9,968 bases of DNA, taken from NCBI GenBank assembly GCA_018396395.1, contig JAGTQN010000023.1, positions 1 through 9,968 on the forward strand, read 5' to 3'. The position numbers and the translations under genes were made by a program. Position 1 is the first letter of the stretch. Each line of letters starts with the position of its first letter. This document shows, one piece after another, positions 1 to 6,105 of this stretch. The notes below the pieces were generated by a model that was not told the origin of the DNA, did no database searches, and saw nothing but the letters and a program-made list of their open reading frames with translations. The DNA comes from Candidatus Bathyarchaeota archaeon (GTDB lineage Archaea; Thermoproteota; CALKCG01; B24; JAGTQN01).

Positions 1-519
1 TGCTTTGAGGATCCTTTGGGCAAGTCATGGAATAACCCTTGGGATGTTGAGAGGCATCTCCTTCTTAAGCGGAAAATCGATATTCCCTTAGCTTGGCATA
101 CTGAGGATCCAAAGGCTTTCCTCATCGCCGTCAAGTCTGGTGCCATCGATTACTTCAATGCGGGAGGACTTGGCTCCTTAGAGGAGCCGGGTTATACGGA
201 AAAGGCAGTTTCGAGATGTCTTCGGAGCGCAGCCATTGCCGAGGAGGCTGGTATGCAGGGATGGGTTGATCCATTAGGAGTTTCCTCTGGAGTCCAGCAT
301 GTTTTCGGACTACATCTTGCATCGGTTATAAAGAATGCTACTATGCCAGCAGATACGTTCTATATGCTTGAGGATGATTTGATAAAGGGGTCCTTCTGCG
401 AGATCCATGATGGCTATACAGAAGTTCCCAAAGGTCCAGGGCTTGGTATAGAACTAGATGAGGCTGCCTTAGAGAAGTATCTTATCGAATCGAAGGATCG
501 GCCATCACCCCGATGCTAA
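1..519 (+). CDS. Enolase-superfamily (mandelate racemase/muconate lactonizing) enzyme, 3' part
   Basis: The gene runs in from the left edge, so only the C-terminal 172 residues are visible. They form the second half of the enolase-superfamily TIM barrel and the C-terminal cap. The fragment opens with CFEDPL, the strand-4 motif whose Glu is normally the second Mg ligand. It continues through a strand-5 segment (IPLAWHTED, about residues 28-36), AIDYFNAGG, and a late helix typical of the family (VFGLHLASVIKNA). It ends with VPKGPGLGIELDEAALEKY, a near-textbook ending for mandelate-racemase-like sugar-acid dehydratases. Family members abstract a proton alpha to a carboxylate. The substrate cannot be read here because the N-terminal specificity domain is outside the window. 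The usual acidic third ligand on strand 5 is not obvious: His-Thr-Glu stands there. A hairpin plus T-run follows the TAA. Internal TTG codons (for example at 16) are not the start. Confidence 0.85.
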   Translation, partial: CFEDPLGKSWNNPWDVERHLLLKRKIDIPLAWHTEDPKAFLIAVKSGAIDYFNAGGLGSLEEPGYTEKAVSRCLRSAAIAEEAGMQGWVDPLGVSSGVQHVFGLHLASVIKNATMPADTFYMLEDDLIKGSFCEIHDGYTEVPKGPGLGIELDEAALEKYLIESKDRPSPRC

Positions 520-525
520 GAGGAG

Positions 526-553
526 TCCCTTAGGGGATCTACTTCTTTTTTTT
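526..553 (+). terminator. Hairpin plus T8 run after the enolase-family gene
   Basis: Six bases after the TAA stop lies TCCC-TTAG-GGGA (526-537). A pyrimidine stretch ending in eight T residues (546-553) follows. Archaeal transcription stops mainly on oligo-T, so the T8 is the stronger part; the 4-bp stem alone is weak. The CCCTTAGGGG core recurs after another stop codon near 9700. Confidence 0.6.
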
Positions 554-1099
554 AAAAAGCCTCACTTTTCTTATTTCGGAGTTATGGATTTATTGAGGCT
601 AGCATCCATTCGCTAGATAACGATAGACCATGCCGAAAGTCGCAATCCAAGCTAAAGATATCTTTTCGCTAATCGGGGCTATATCCCTAGTTTGACTGAA
701 AAGCCCTTTCATGTCATGCGTAGAACAAGCCTGACTTGTGGATCTTAGATCTGGATCCAAAACATAAGTCCATCTTGTTGAGGGCCTCCTTCACTTACTC
801 CTACATTCCTGAAAAATTATTGGTGAAAATGGAGAACAATCGAAAAAACTATTCCCATAATTACAGGGATAAGGCATCTTGGGAGATGGTCTAAAGGCGA
901 TCGAGAAATGAGCCTGTAAAATTCAATTGAAGGATTTCAGGAAAACATAAATTCAAAGAAAGGCATGCCATCCTTACTTTCAAGGATCTTGAAGCCATAG
1001 GGTTTCAGGTTGGAGCAAACTGACCTTTTCTACATAAAAACCTTCCCAAAAGAGCTTCGACTTGGCTTTAATCCTTAATGCATACTACATTCTACGCAT
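554..1099. other. Long convergent intergenic region without a recognisable gene
   Basis: About 550 bases lie between the ends of two converging genes. I see no reading frame longer than about 30 codons with a credible start, no tRNA fold and no tandem repeat. Small features are a perfect 10-bp palindrome TTCAATTGAA (922-931), a dyad ATCCTT-6-AAGGAT (970-987), and GGGCT/AGCCC arms near 677-707. A-runs on the + strand at 842-847 and 1035-1039 read as T-runs on the minus strand and could end the DUF3160 transcript. The stretch may be decayed sequence or carry an unrecognised small RNA, but nothing here proves either. Confidence 0.5.
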
Positions 1100-1125
1100 T
1101 CTGAAGGTCAGGCATAGCCTTCAGA
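1100..1125. repeat. 8-bp inverted repeat at the DUF3160 stop codon
   Basis: TCTGAAGG (1100-1107) and CCTTCAGA (1118-1125) are perfect inverted copies with a 10-base gap. On the minus strand the stem begins on the TGA stop (1121-1123) of the DUF3160 gene. It could form a 3'-end stem-loop in that mRNA. No T-run follows directly, so it is not a classical intrinsic terminator. Confidence 0.5.
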
Positions 1126-3295
1126 CCCTGAAACTATCCGTCCAGTCGGGTGGATTGGGCTTAGAAGGCGATTGAAGGAGCGTCTTCCATTCCTCATCTG
1201 TTAGCCTCTGGCTCTGGGGCCACTGGAACTCATAATAGCTCATGACTGCACCAACGGATGCGTAGAGGTCATCGGATCCTTCGGCTCGGTATATCGCTAT
1301 GATCGTATGGAAGAATCCTGTTCCAACCTCAAGGACCTGATTAGTGTTTGGATCCGTGAAGACATCAACTACGATTCTAGGATCCTTCGCCCTTTCCTCC
1401 TCGCTTCTTAGAAGTTCCTCTAAGGTTTCCCAGTAGTTGGCTATAAGCCTTCGCTCCCCTTCAGATAGGCTCTCCCCCTTAAGCTCTTTTACCGATATTT
1501 CCACAAGGCCTCCGAGGAGCCCCTCCAAAGATTGGAGCTTAGCTTCCCTAGCCTGGGAAAGGAGGCAAAGGCTTTTTAATCCTCTAACCGTCGCATTCAC
1601 GAGGTTCATAAGTCTCGAATAGACAAGGGGCATGGGCTCAACGAAGCCCTCATGAGGTTGCTGGGGCGGAAGGCTCACCTTTGCGGCATAGGGCTGCTTG
1701 GCGTAGAGGATCGTGTCATGCCTTAGTTGAGCCCAACTTGAAAGGGCGGTGCTGAGGCTTTTGTCTAGCCAGGCCTCCGTAACCATAAAGGCAGGATAGC
1801 CGTTTCCTGGAGGCTCTATCTCCGCCTTCAGAGTGTAGAGCCATCCCATGTAAAGGCTTTCCGTCCAGTTAGGGGTTGTTAGGTCCGATATATAGGATTG
1901 TAGCCTTCTAAGGTTTGTCTCGTAGTTGGCATGGCGCTTCTCGGCTTCGAGGAGGCCCTCGGCCCTTTCAGAGCCTAAGGCAGCCATCACATCCAATCCT
2001 TTGACCATCGTCCTTGGTATGACTTCAGGAAAACAGAGCATCTGATGGATATAACCGTCAAGTATGAAGCGCTGGCCCATGAACCTTAATCCAGCCATGC
2101 GGGGCTTATCGGAGGGCCACCATGGGACATTGGTGATCTTGGCTTTATCGAGCTTCAAGATCGCTTCTTGGAAGGCTTGGAGCTTCCCTTCGTCCTCTAC
2201 CGAGATGGGCGTAAATTCCTCCCCATAGACTTCCTTCATGGAGGCTATGTAATCGTAAAGCGTTAAGTCATCAGATCGCCCTATGATGAAGCTCGTGGGC
2301 AAGTAGATGGCTTCCCAGACATCGAAGGCCCTAGGGCTTCTGGACGACCCGCTGGCGATTCTTCCTCCCCCTTCAAAATCGATTAGATCCGCGTCAACTT
2401 CAGCCATGACTACGGCATAGGTCAGGATCAAGGCTTGGGCCGTTTGGAGTTTTGCCAATGAAGGATTCATGGGATCTTGGGCTTGAAAGCGCATCCTTCC
2501 AAGCCACATCATAGCCTTGAAGTAGCTTTTTAGGGCTTCGGATGCCGTGTAGTGCCCTCGAGGCTTATACTGGGTATAGTCTTCCTCATAAGAAAAAATT
2601 GGGCTGATGGCTTCCGTAGCCTTAGCCTCGGATATAAGGGCTAGCTCTTCGCTTACAAGCTCCCTTACTTCCAAAGGCGCCTCAAAGCCAGGGTCCAGAA
2701 GCTTCGTAGCCACTGAGAGATAAGCTAGGTTTCTTAGCGAGGCATTCCTAGCCAGGCTTCTGGAGGGAAGGGCCTCTAGAATGGCTAAGCTCTCGGCAAG
2801 AAGGGCCTTAAGGGTTCCGTTAAGGGCTTTTATAAAGTGGTCTTGCTCCAGCTCCATGAGAAGGGCATCGAAGAAGGCATGATATACAAAAAGGACGGAG
2901 TCTGTCGATACAAAGATGGGGAAGCCTGCTTCCTTGAAGGCCCTATAAGCCCCAGCCAGGTCCGTATAGGGAGCTTCAAGGACCACGAAGCCATTATGCC
3001 TAAGTTTCTCAAGGCCCTTCTCTCTTAAAAGGTCCTTTAATCCTTCGAGATTCCTTACCTTTGATAGGTCTAAGGGAAGCGAATACATGGAAGCAGAAGC
3101 CTTTGGAAGCGCAACTTCCCCATCTATTGAAAGGAAGGCTCCATAGCCTTTTATGGTTGGGTAAAGGATGACTTCGAGGGCTGGGCTCTCCTCCGAAGCT
3201 TTTTGGAAAAGGACAGCCTCAAAAAGCCAGAGGCTAGAGACTAGAAGGATTGCCAGAAGGATGAGGGCTATTGGCTTTCTCACATGACTTGGCAT
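1121..3295 (-). CDS. DUF3160 family protein, membrane-anchored or secreted
   Basis: The 724-residue product matches the DUF3160 family by recognisable blocks. These are a TDSVLFVYHAFFDALLMELE stretch (about 131-150), DYTQYKPRGHYTASEALKSY then MMWLGR (about 239-267), and a C-terminal block with VVDVFTDPNTNQVLEVGTGF, SYYEF and RLTDEEW (about 642-703). Residues 7-30 are a strongly hydrophobic segment after a basic N-terminus, so the protein is probably exported and held by a signal anchor, or cleaved. No lipobox Cys is seen. The biochemical role of DUF3160 is unknown; the length suits the family and the gene looks intact. The ATG at 3295 has only a weak upstream GA-rich stretch. A CTTAAG-type element about 26-30 bases upstream suggests a nearly leaderless transcript. 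The gene is monocistronic, divergent from the oxidoreductase and convergent with the enolase-family gene. Confidence 0.88.
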   Translation of the reverse strand: MPSHVRKPIALILLAILLVSSLWLFEAVLFQKASEESPALEVILYPTIKGYGAFLSIDGEVALPKASASMYSLPLDLSKVRNLEGLKDLLREKGLEKLRHNGFVVLEAPYTDLAGAYRAFKEAGFPIFVSTDSVLFVYHAFFDALLMELEQDHFIKALNGTLKALLAESLAILEALPSRSLARNASLRNLAYLSVATKLLDPGFEAPLEVRELVSEELALISEAKATEAISPIFSYEEDYTQYKPRGHYTASEALKSYFKAMMWLGRMRFQAQDPMNPSLAKLQTAQALILTYAVVMAEVDADLIDFEGGGRIASGSSRSPRAFDVWEAIYLPTSFIIGRSDDLTLYDYIASMKEVYGEEFTPISVEDEGKLQAFQEAILKLDKAKITNVPWWPSDKPRMAGLRFMGQRFILDGYIHQMLCFPEVIPRTMVKGLDVMAALGSERAEGLLEAEKRHANYETNLRRLQSYISDLTTPNWTESLYMGWLYTLKAEIEPPGNGYPAFMVTEAWLDKSLSTALSSWAQLRHDTILYAKQPYAAKVSLPPQQPHEGFVEPMPLVYSRLMNLVNATVRGLKSLCLLSQAREAKLQSLEGLLGGLVEISVKELKGESLSEGERRLIANYWETLEELLRSEEERAKDPRIVVDVFTDPNTNQVLEVGTGFFHTIIAIYRAEGSDDLYASVGAVMSYYEFQWPQSQRLTDEEWKTLLQSPSKPNPPDWTDSFRV

Positions 3296-3322
3296 CTCTT
3301 GGCATCCCGAAAACCCTTATCC

Positions 3323-3331
3323 CTTAAGCCT
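3323..3331 (-). promoter_or_regulatory. Candidate TATA element for the DUF3160 gene; half of a 9-bp inverted repeat
   Basis: Read on the minus strand this is AGGCTTAAG, centred about 31 bases upstream of the ATG. An archaeal TATA element here would start transcription near 3300, giving a leader of only a few bases. The identical 9-mer occurs on the + strand at 3422-3430, toward the divergent gene. TATA function is inferred from position and composition. Confidence 0.4.
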
Positions 3332-3337
3332 CTAATA

Positions 3338-3354
3338 GTTCTATCAATTAGAAC
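3338..3354. repeat. 6-bp dyad GTTCTA-5-TAGAAC in the divergent promoter region
   Basis: GTTCTA (3338-3343) and TAGAAC (3349-3354) are perfect inverted copies around TCAAT. The dyad lies just upstream of the candidate TATA element of the DUF3160 gene, so it could be an operator for a dimeric regulator. It is short enough to arise by chance. Confidence 0.35.
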
Positions 3355-3392
3355 AGTTGAAAAAGAAGGAAAGAGCATTTCCTCATTTCATT

Positions 3393-3412
3393 TTAGATTA
3401 GATTAGATTAGA
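3393..3412 (+). repeat. Pentanucleotide tandem repeat (TTAGA)x4
   Basis: Four perfect TTAGA units, followed by a G, lie 80-99 bases upstream of the oxidoreductase ATG. A similar pentamer array, (TAGAA)n in the gene's sense, sits upstream of mtnA. A 5-bp unit repeats every half helical turn, and such arrays can change copy number by slippage. No function is shown. Confidence 0.9.
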
Positions 3413-3421
3413 GACTATCGA

Positions 3422-3455
3422 AGGCTTAAGACCCTAAAGCCCTACTTCCTATATG
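3422..3455 (+). promoter_or_regulatory. Candidate promoter elements for the GH109-like gene
   Basis: AGGCTTAAG (3422-3430) mirrors the element facing the other way at 3323-3331. CCTATATGG (about 3449-3455) is a second TATA-like site whose predicted transcription start would fall near 3478, about 14 bases before the ATG. Which one is used cannot be decided from sequence. The 9-mer pair is symmetrical in this divergent region. Confidence 0.35.
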
Positions 3456-3491
3456 GATCAATTTTTAGGAGTGTAGTCTGGGGGCTCTTTG

Positions 3492-4688
3492 ATGCGTGAA
3501 CCAATTAAGATGGCGATTGTTGGAGGTAGGCGCGGGAGGGCCTTTAAGCCTGCATTGAAGCTCCTTTCCGAAAAGGTTCAACTGGTCGCGGTTTGTGACC
3601 TCTTGGATGAAGTCCTATCCCTCTGGCGATCCGAGTTTCCAGAAGTTAGGCTATTCAAGGATTATGATACGATGCTTGAGAAGTCTGATTGCGATGCTGT
3701 TTTTATCGCCACGCCCCTATTCCTCCATGCTGAACAGGCTATAAAGGCCATGAGAATGGGAAAGCATGTTCTAAGCGAGGTCATTGCCTGCACGACTCTT
3801 GAGGAAGGAAGACGCCTGATAGAAACCGTAGAGGATACGGGGATGACCTACATGCTCGCCGAGAACTACTGTTACATGCGCCCCAATATGATGGTCTTGA
3901 ATATGGTGGAAAAGGGAATCTTCGGAGAGATCCTCTATGCCGAAGGAGGCTATATCCATGATTGCCGAAACCTCCTATTCTATCAAGACGGTAGTCTTAC
4001 TTGGCGAGGCAAAATGAGCCACGAATGCATAGGATGCACCTATCCCACCCACTCCATAGGTCCCATAGCCCAGTGGCTTCGGATAAATAAGGAGGGGGGC
4101 GACCGATTCCTTAGGTTGGCATCCTTCCAGTCGAAGTCTTCCTCGATTCCTTTGTATGTGAGGAAAAAATTTGGCGATGGGCATCCTGGCGTAAAGCCTG
4201 ATTTTTGGCTAAGGGGCGACTCTTCCATAAGTATAATCCAGACTGAAAAGGGTGCCCTTATAGTCATAAGGGTCGACTATCACTCGCCCAGGCCCCACAA
4301 TATGAGCCATTATTTACTCCAAGGAACCGGGGCAAGCTATCTATCCCCAAGGCATGGGAACGAGGATCCACTTATATGGATCGATGGAAGAAGTCCAGGT
4401 CAAAGCCCTGGTAATGCCTCATGGGAGCCTCTGTGGAAGTATATGGATGAGTACGAGCATCCTTATTGGAGAGAGCTCGGAGGAATTGCGGAAGGATTTG
4501 GGCATGGAGGTGGAGACTTCTTCGTCTTGAAAGACTTCATAGATTCGATCCTAGAGAAGAAGGTTCCATCGATCGATGTTTACGATGCGGTTACATGGAG
4601 CTCCATGGCACCCCTTTCGGCAGAATCTATTGCAAAGGGAGGAATTCCCCTTGAAATGCCATATTTCCTTTCTGGAAGGAAAAAATGA
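3492..4688 (+). CDS. Gfo/Idh/MocA oxidoreductase, GH109-like NAD-dependent glycosidase
   Basis: A 398-residue protein with an N-terminal Rossmann domain (AIVGGRRGRAF 8-18, VAVCD 32-36, FIATP 71-75) and a Gfo/Idh/MocA C-terminal domain. Several segments resemble GH109 alpha-N-acetylgalactosaminidases, which use bound NAD for a redox-assisted hydrolysis: LAENYCYMRP (122-131), EGGYIHD (151-157), YPTHSIGPIAQW (184-195), GFGHGGGDF (335-343) and DVYDAVTWSSMAPLS (362-376). The conserved YPTH and GHGG blocks separate this group from ordinary sugar dehydrogenases. The usual KP dyad after strand 5 is SEV here (95-97), and the first Gly of GxGxxG looks like Val10. I chose the ATG at 3492 over the TTG just before it; GGGGG at 3480-3484 is a weak ribosome site. 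No export signal is seen, so the enzyme is probably cytoplasmic. It has its own promoter region. Glycosidase activity is inferred from resemblance only; a plain dehydrogenase remains possible. Confidence 0.85.
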   Translation: MREPIKMAIVGGRRGRAFKPALKLLSEKVQLVAVCDLLDEVLSLWRSEFPEVRLFKDYDTMLEKSDCDAVFIATPLFLHAEQAIKAMRMGKHVLSEVIACTTLEEGRRLIETVEDTGMTYMLAENYCYMRPNMMVLNMVEKGIFGEILYAEGGYIHDCRNLLFYQDGSLTWRGKMSHECIGCTYPTHSIGPIAQWLRINKEGGDRFLRLASFQSKSSSIPLYVRKKFGDGHPGVKPDFWLRGDSSISIIQTEKGALIVIRVDYHSPRPHNMSHYLLQGTGASYLSPRHGNEDPLIWIDGRSPGQSPGNASWEPLWKYMDEYEHPYWRELGGIAEGFGHGGGDFFVLKDFIDSILEKKVPSIDVYDAVTWSSMAPLSAESIAKGGIPLEMPYFLSGRKK

Positions 4689-4783
4689 GGAACCTTAACT
4701 TAATCGTAGGTAGCTTTAGCCAGATAAGATCTCGGATCCGCATAGTATTGGTTTCTGTAATTGTCAATTTGATTATATGATAG

Positions 4784-4801
4784 TTAAAAGGCTTCTTTTA
4801 A
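4784..4801 (+). terminator. Hairpin TTAAAAG-GCTT-CTTTTAA after the GH109-like gene
   Basis: A perfect 7-bp stem with a 4-base loop lies about 95 bases past the TGA of the upstream gene. Its 3' arm contains T4. It is AU-rich and weak as a stem, but plausible as part of a staggered archaeal termination zone. Confidence 0.35.
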
Positions 4802-4841
4802 ATCTTAGCAAAAACTTACATTACCCTTCAACAATAGAAGG

Positions 4842-4873
4842 ATTCCTGACTTTTTCTTCAAAAATTCAGGAAT
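4842..4873. terminator. 14-bp near-perfect hairpin between convergent genes
   Basis: The arms are 4842-4855 (ATTCCTGACTTTTT) and 4860-4873 (AAAAATTCAGGAAT), with loop CTTC and one mismatch, so 13 of 14 positions pair. T4 follows on the + strand (4873-4876). It lies about 155 bases past the GH109-like stop and 70 bases past the mtnA stop, so it could act as a shared bidirectional terminator. It might instead be the relic of a small inverted-repeat element. Confidence 0.6.
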
Positions 4874-4883
4874 TTTAGGCTAG

Positions 4884-4889
4884 AAAAAA
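4884..4889 (-). terminator. T6 run downstream of mtnA
   Basis: On the minus strand six T residues occur about 55 bases after the mtnA stop, just before the 14-bp hairpin. Oligo-T alone can end archaeal transcription, so this is a modest candidate for the mtnA transcript end. Confidence 0.35.
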
Positions 4890-4912
4890 TCCAATTCAAT
4901 TTCCTAATGAAG

Positions 4913-4934
4913 ATTTATTTTCTTTTATTTTTTT
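4913..4934 (+). terminator. T-rich termination zone for the + strand gene
   Basis: Four T-runs lie close together, the last being T7 (4928-4934), ending ten bases before the mtnA stop codon. The zone suits staggered oligo-T termination of + strand transcription from the GH109-like gene before it enters mtnA. The assignment rests on composition and position only. Confidence 0.4.
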
Positions 4935-4943
4935 CAAACTATG

Positions 4944-5990
4944 TTAAAGCTGATGCTTCAGAAGCTTTCTGATCGATTCTTGGAAGGGTGGCCATAGTAT
5001 CCCTTTCTCTGTAATAATTGCTGTGACAAGCTCAGAAGGTGTCACATCGAAGGCTGGGTTCATGGCTTCAACAGTCTCAGGAGCGAGCCTTCGCCCTCCG
5101 ATACTCTTCACCTCATTGGGATCCCTCATTTCTATAGGAATGGAAGCTCCAGAGGGCTTCGAAGGATCGATGGTGGAGGTAGGGGCCGCCACATAGAAGG
5201 GGATTCCATGATGCCTAGCTAGGATGGCAAGGGCATAGGTTCCTATTTTATTAGCCACATCACCGTTAGCCGCAATCCTGTCAGCTCCTACGATGACCTT
5301 TTTGACCAAGCCCCTATTCATGCAATAGGCTGCCGCATTGTCTGTGATCAGAGTAACAGGTATTCCCTCAAGGCTAAGCTCGTAGGTCGTAAGGCGAGAT
5401 CCCTGGAGGAGAGGGCGAGTTTCACAGGCATAGACATGGATGCGCTTCCCTCGCCTTACGGCACTTCTGACGATGCCTAAGGCTGTACCCCATCCTATGG
5501 TAGCTAATGCACCCGCATTGCAATAGGTTAGGATGCTATCTCCATCCTCAAGAAGCTCTTCTCCTAAATCGCTCAGTGCCTTATTAGCCTCTATATCTTC
5601 CTCGGCCATTCTTTGGGCCTCTTGAATAAGGAGCCTTCTGAGGACTTCAACATCGCCTCGGAAGGCTTTAGCCTTCATTAACATGCGATCGATAGCCCAC
5701 GAAAGGTTGATGGCCGTAGGCCTTGTGGCCTTTAGGATCTTGGATGCCCTTCGAAGGTCATCCATAAGGTCCTCATAATCGGATGCTCGACTTCTTAGGG
5801 CTGCCAGAGCAATGCCCATGGCCCCTGCCACTCCGATGGCGGGCGCACCACGAACCGTCATATTCCTTATCCTTTTGGCAATCTGTCTTGGATCATGGCA
5901 CGTTATGTAAACCTCTTTCAGCGGAAGCTTCCTTTGATCTAGAAGGATTACCTTCCCATCACTCCAGCGAATCGTCCTAGGGACCTCCAA
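4944..5990 (-). CDS. mtnA: S-methyl-5-thioribose-1-phosphate isomerase (aIF2B-like family)
   Basis: The 348-residue protein converts methylthioribose-1-phosphate to methylthioribulose-1-phosphate, an early step in methylthioadenosine salvage, in the cytoplasm. Family signatures are clear: RTIRWSDGKVILLDQRKLP (5-23), RGAP (48-51), CNAG with the putative catalytic Cys157, ETRPLLQGSRLT (190-201), GADRIAANGD with the putative catalytic Asp237, and NKIGTYALA (247-255). Having both the Cys and the Asp favours true MtnA over eIF2B regulatory subunits and ribose-1,5-bisphosphate isomerases, although family borders are soft. I place the start at TTG 5990: the longer frame from TTG 6014 would put the strong GGAGGGGG (6001-6008) inside the coding region, and family proteins begin near this point. 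Some archaea and bacteria use this enzyme in a 5'-deoxyadenosine or MTA carbon shunt, which cannot be told apart here. No other salvage gene lies nearby. Confidence 0.92.
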   Translation of the reverse strand: MEVPRTIRWSDGKVILLDQRKLPLKEVYITCHDPRQIAKRIRNMTVRGAPAIGVAGAMGIALAALRSRASDYEDLMDDLRRASKILKATRPTAINLSWAIDRMLMKAKAFRGDVEVLRRLLIQEAQRMAEEDIEANKALSDLGEELLEDGDSILTYCNAGALATIGWGTALGIVRSAVRRGKRIHVYACETRPLLQGSRLTTYELSLEGIPVTLITDNAAAYCMNRGLVKKVIVGADRIAANGDVANKIGTYALAILARHHGIPFYVAAPTSTIDPSKPSGASIPIEMRDPNEVKSIGGRRLAPETVEAMNPAFDVTPSELVTAIITEKGILWPPFQESIRKLLKHQL

Positions 5991-6000
5991 ATTTCTTTCT

Positions 6001-6008
6001 CCCCCTCC
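6001..6008 (-). promoter_or_regulatory. Ribosome binding site that sets the mtnA start
   Basis: The minus strand reads GGAGGGGG here, followed by ten bases and TTG at 5990. It is the best Shine-Dalgarno match in the area and argues against the upstream TTG at 6014. Confidence 0.7.
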
Positions 6009-6024
6009 ATCCAACTTAGCTTCC

Positions 6025-6033
6025 TACTATAGC
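6025..6033 (-). promoter_or_regulatory. Possible TATA element for mtnA
   Basis: The minus strand reads GCTATAGTA about 40 bases upstream of the mtnA start. The predicted transcript start (near 6003) would fall inside the ribosome site, so spacing is not ideal. A second AT-rich stretch (GAATAAGG, about 6042-6049) would give a start near 6020 and is a fair alternative. Confidence 0.25.
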
Positions 6034-6056
6034 CCTTCGTCCCTTATTCTTCTCCT

Positions 6057-6080
6057 TTCTATTCTATTCTATTCTATTCT
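6057..6080 (-). repeat. Pentanucleotide tandem repeat (TTCTA)x4.8 upstream of mtnA
   Basis: Four full TTCTA units plus TTCT on the + strand, read as (TAGAA)n in the sense of mtnA. The array lies 67-90 bases upstream of the mtnA start and after the end of the VWA gene. It differs by one base per unit from the (TTAGA)4 array found a similar distance upstream of the oxidoreductase. Confidence 0.9.
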
Positions 6081-6105
6081 GCATCATACCATGGGCATAA
6101 GGCTG

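Noticed and set aside
677..707. GGGCT/AGCCC arms considered as a tRNA or structured RNA
   Set aside because: No D, anticodon or T arms and no CCA-proximal pattern; a 5-bp pairing at this distance is common by chance.
920..1012. A roughly 30-codon open stretch (product containing HAILTFKDLEAIGFQVG) in the spacer, considered as a gene remnant
   Set aside because: It is bounded by stops, has no start or ribosome site, and I recognise no family, so it cannot be called a pseudogene.
2837..3028. Short open frames on both strands within the DUF3160 gene, and similar ones at 1437-1622
   Set aside because: They lie inside a clear protein family match in another frame and show no start signals or recognisable products.
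3393..3412. The TTAGA array considered as the edge of a CRISPR array
   Set aside because: The unit is five bases with no spacers; there are no repeat-spacer units or Cas genes in the window.
3975..4267. Overlapping minus-strand frames inside the oxidoreductase gene
   Set aside because: They are shadows of a well-supported gene, without ribosome sites or family features.
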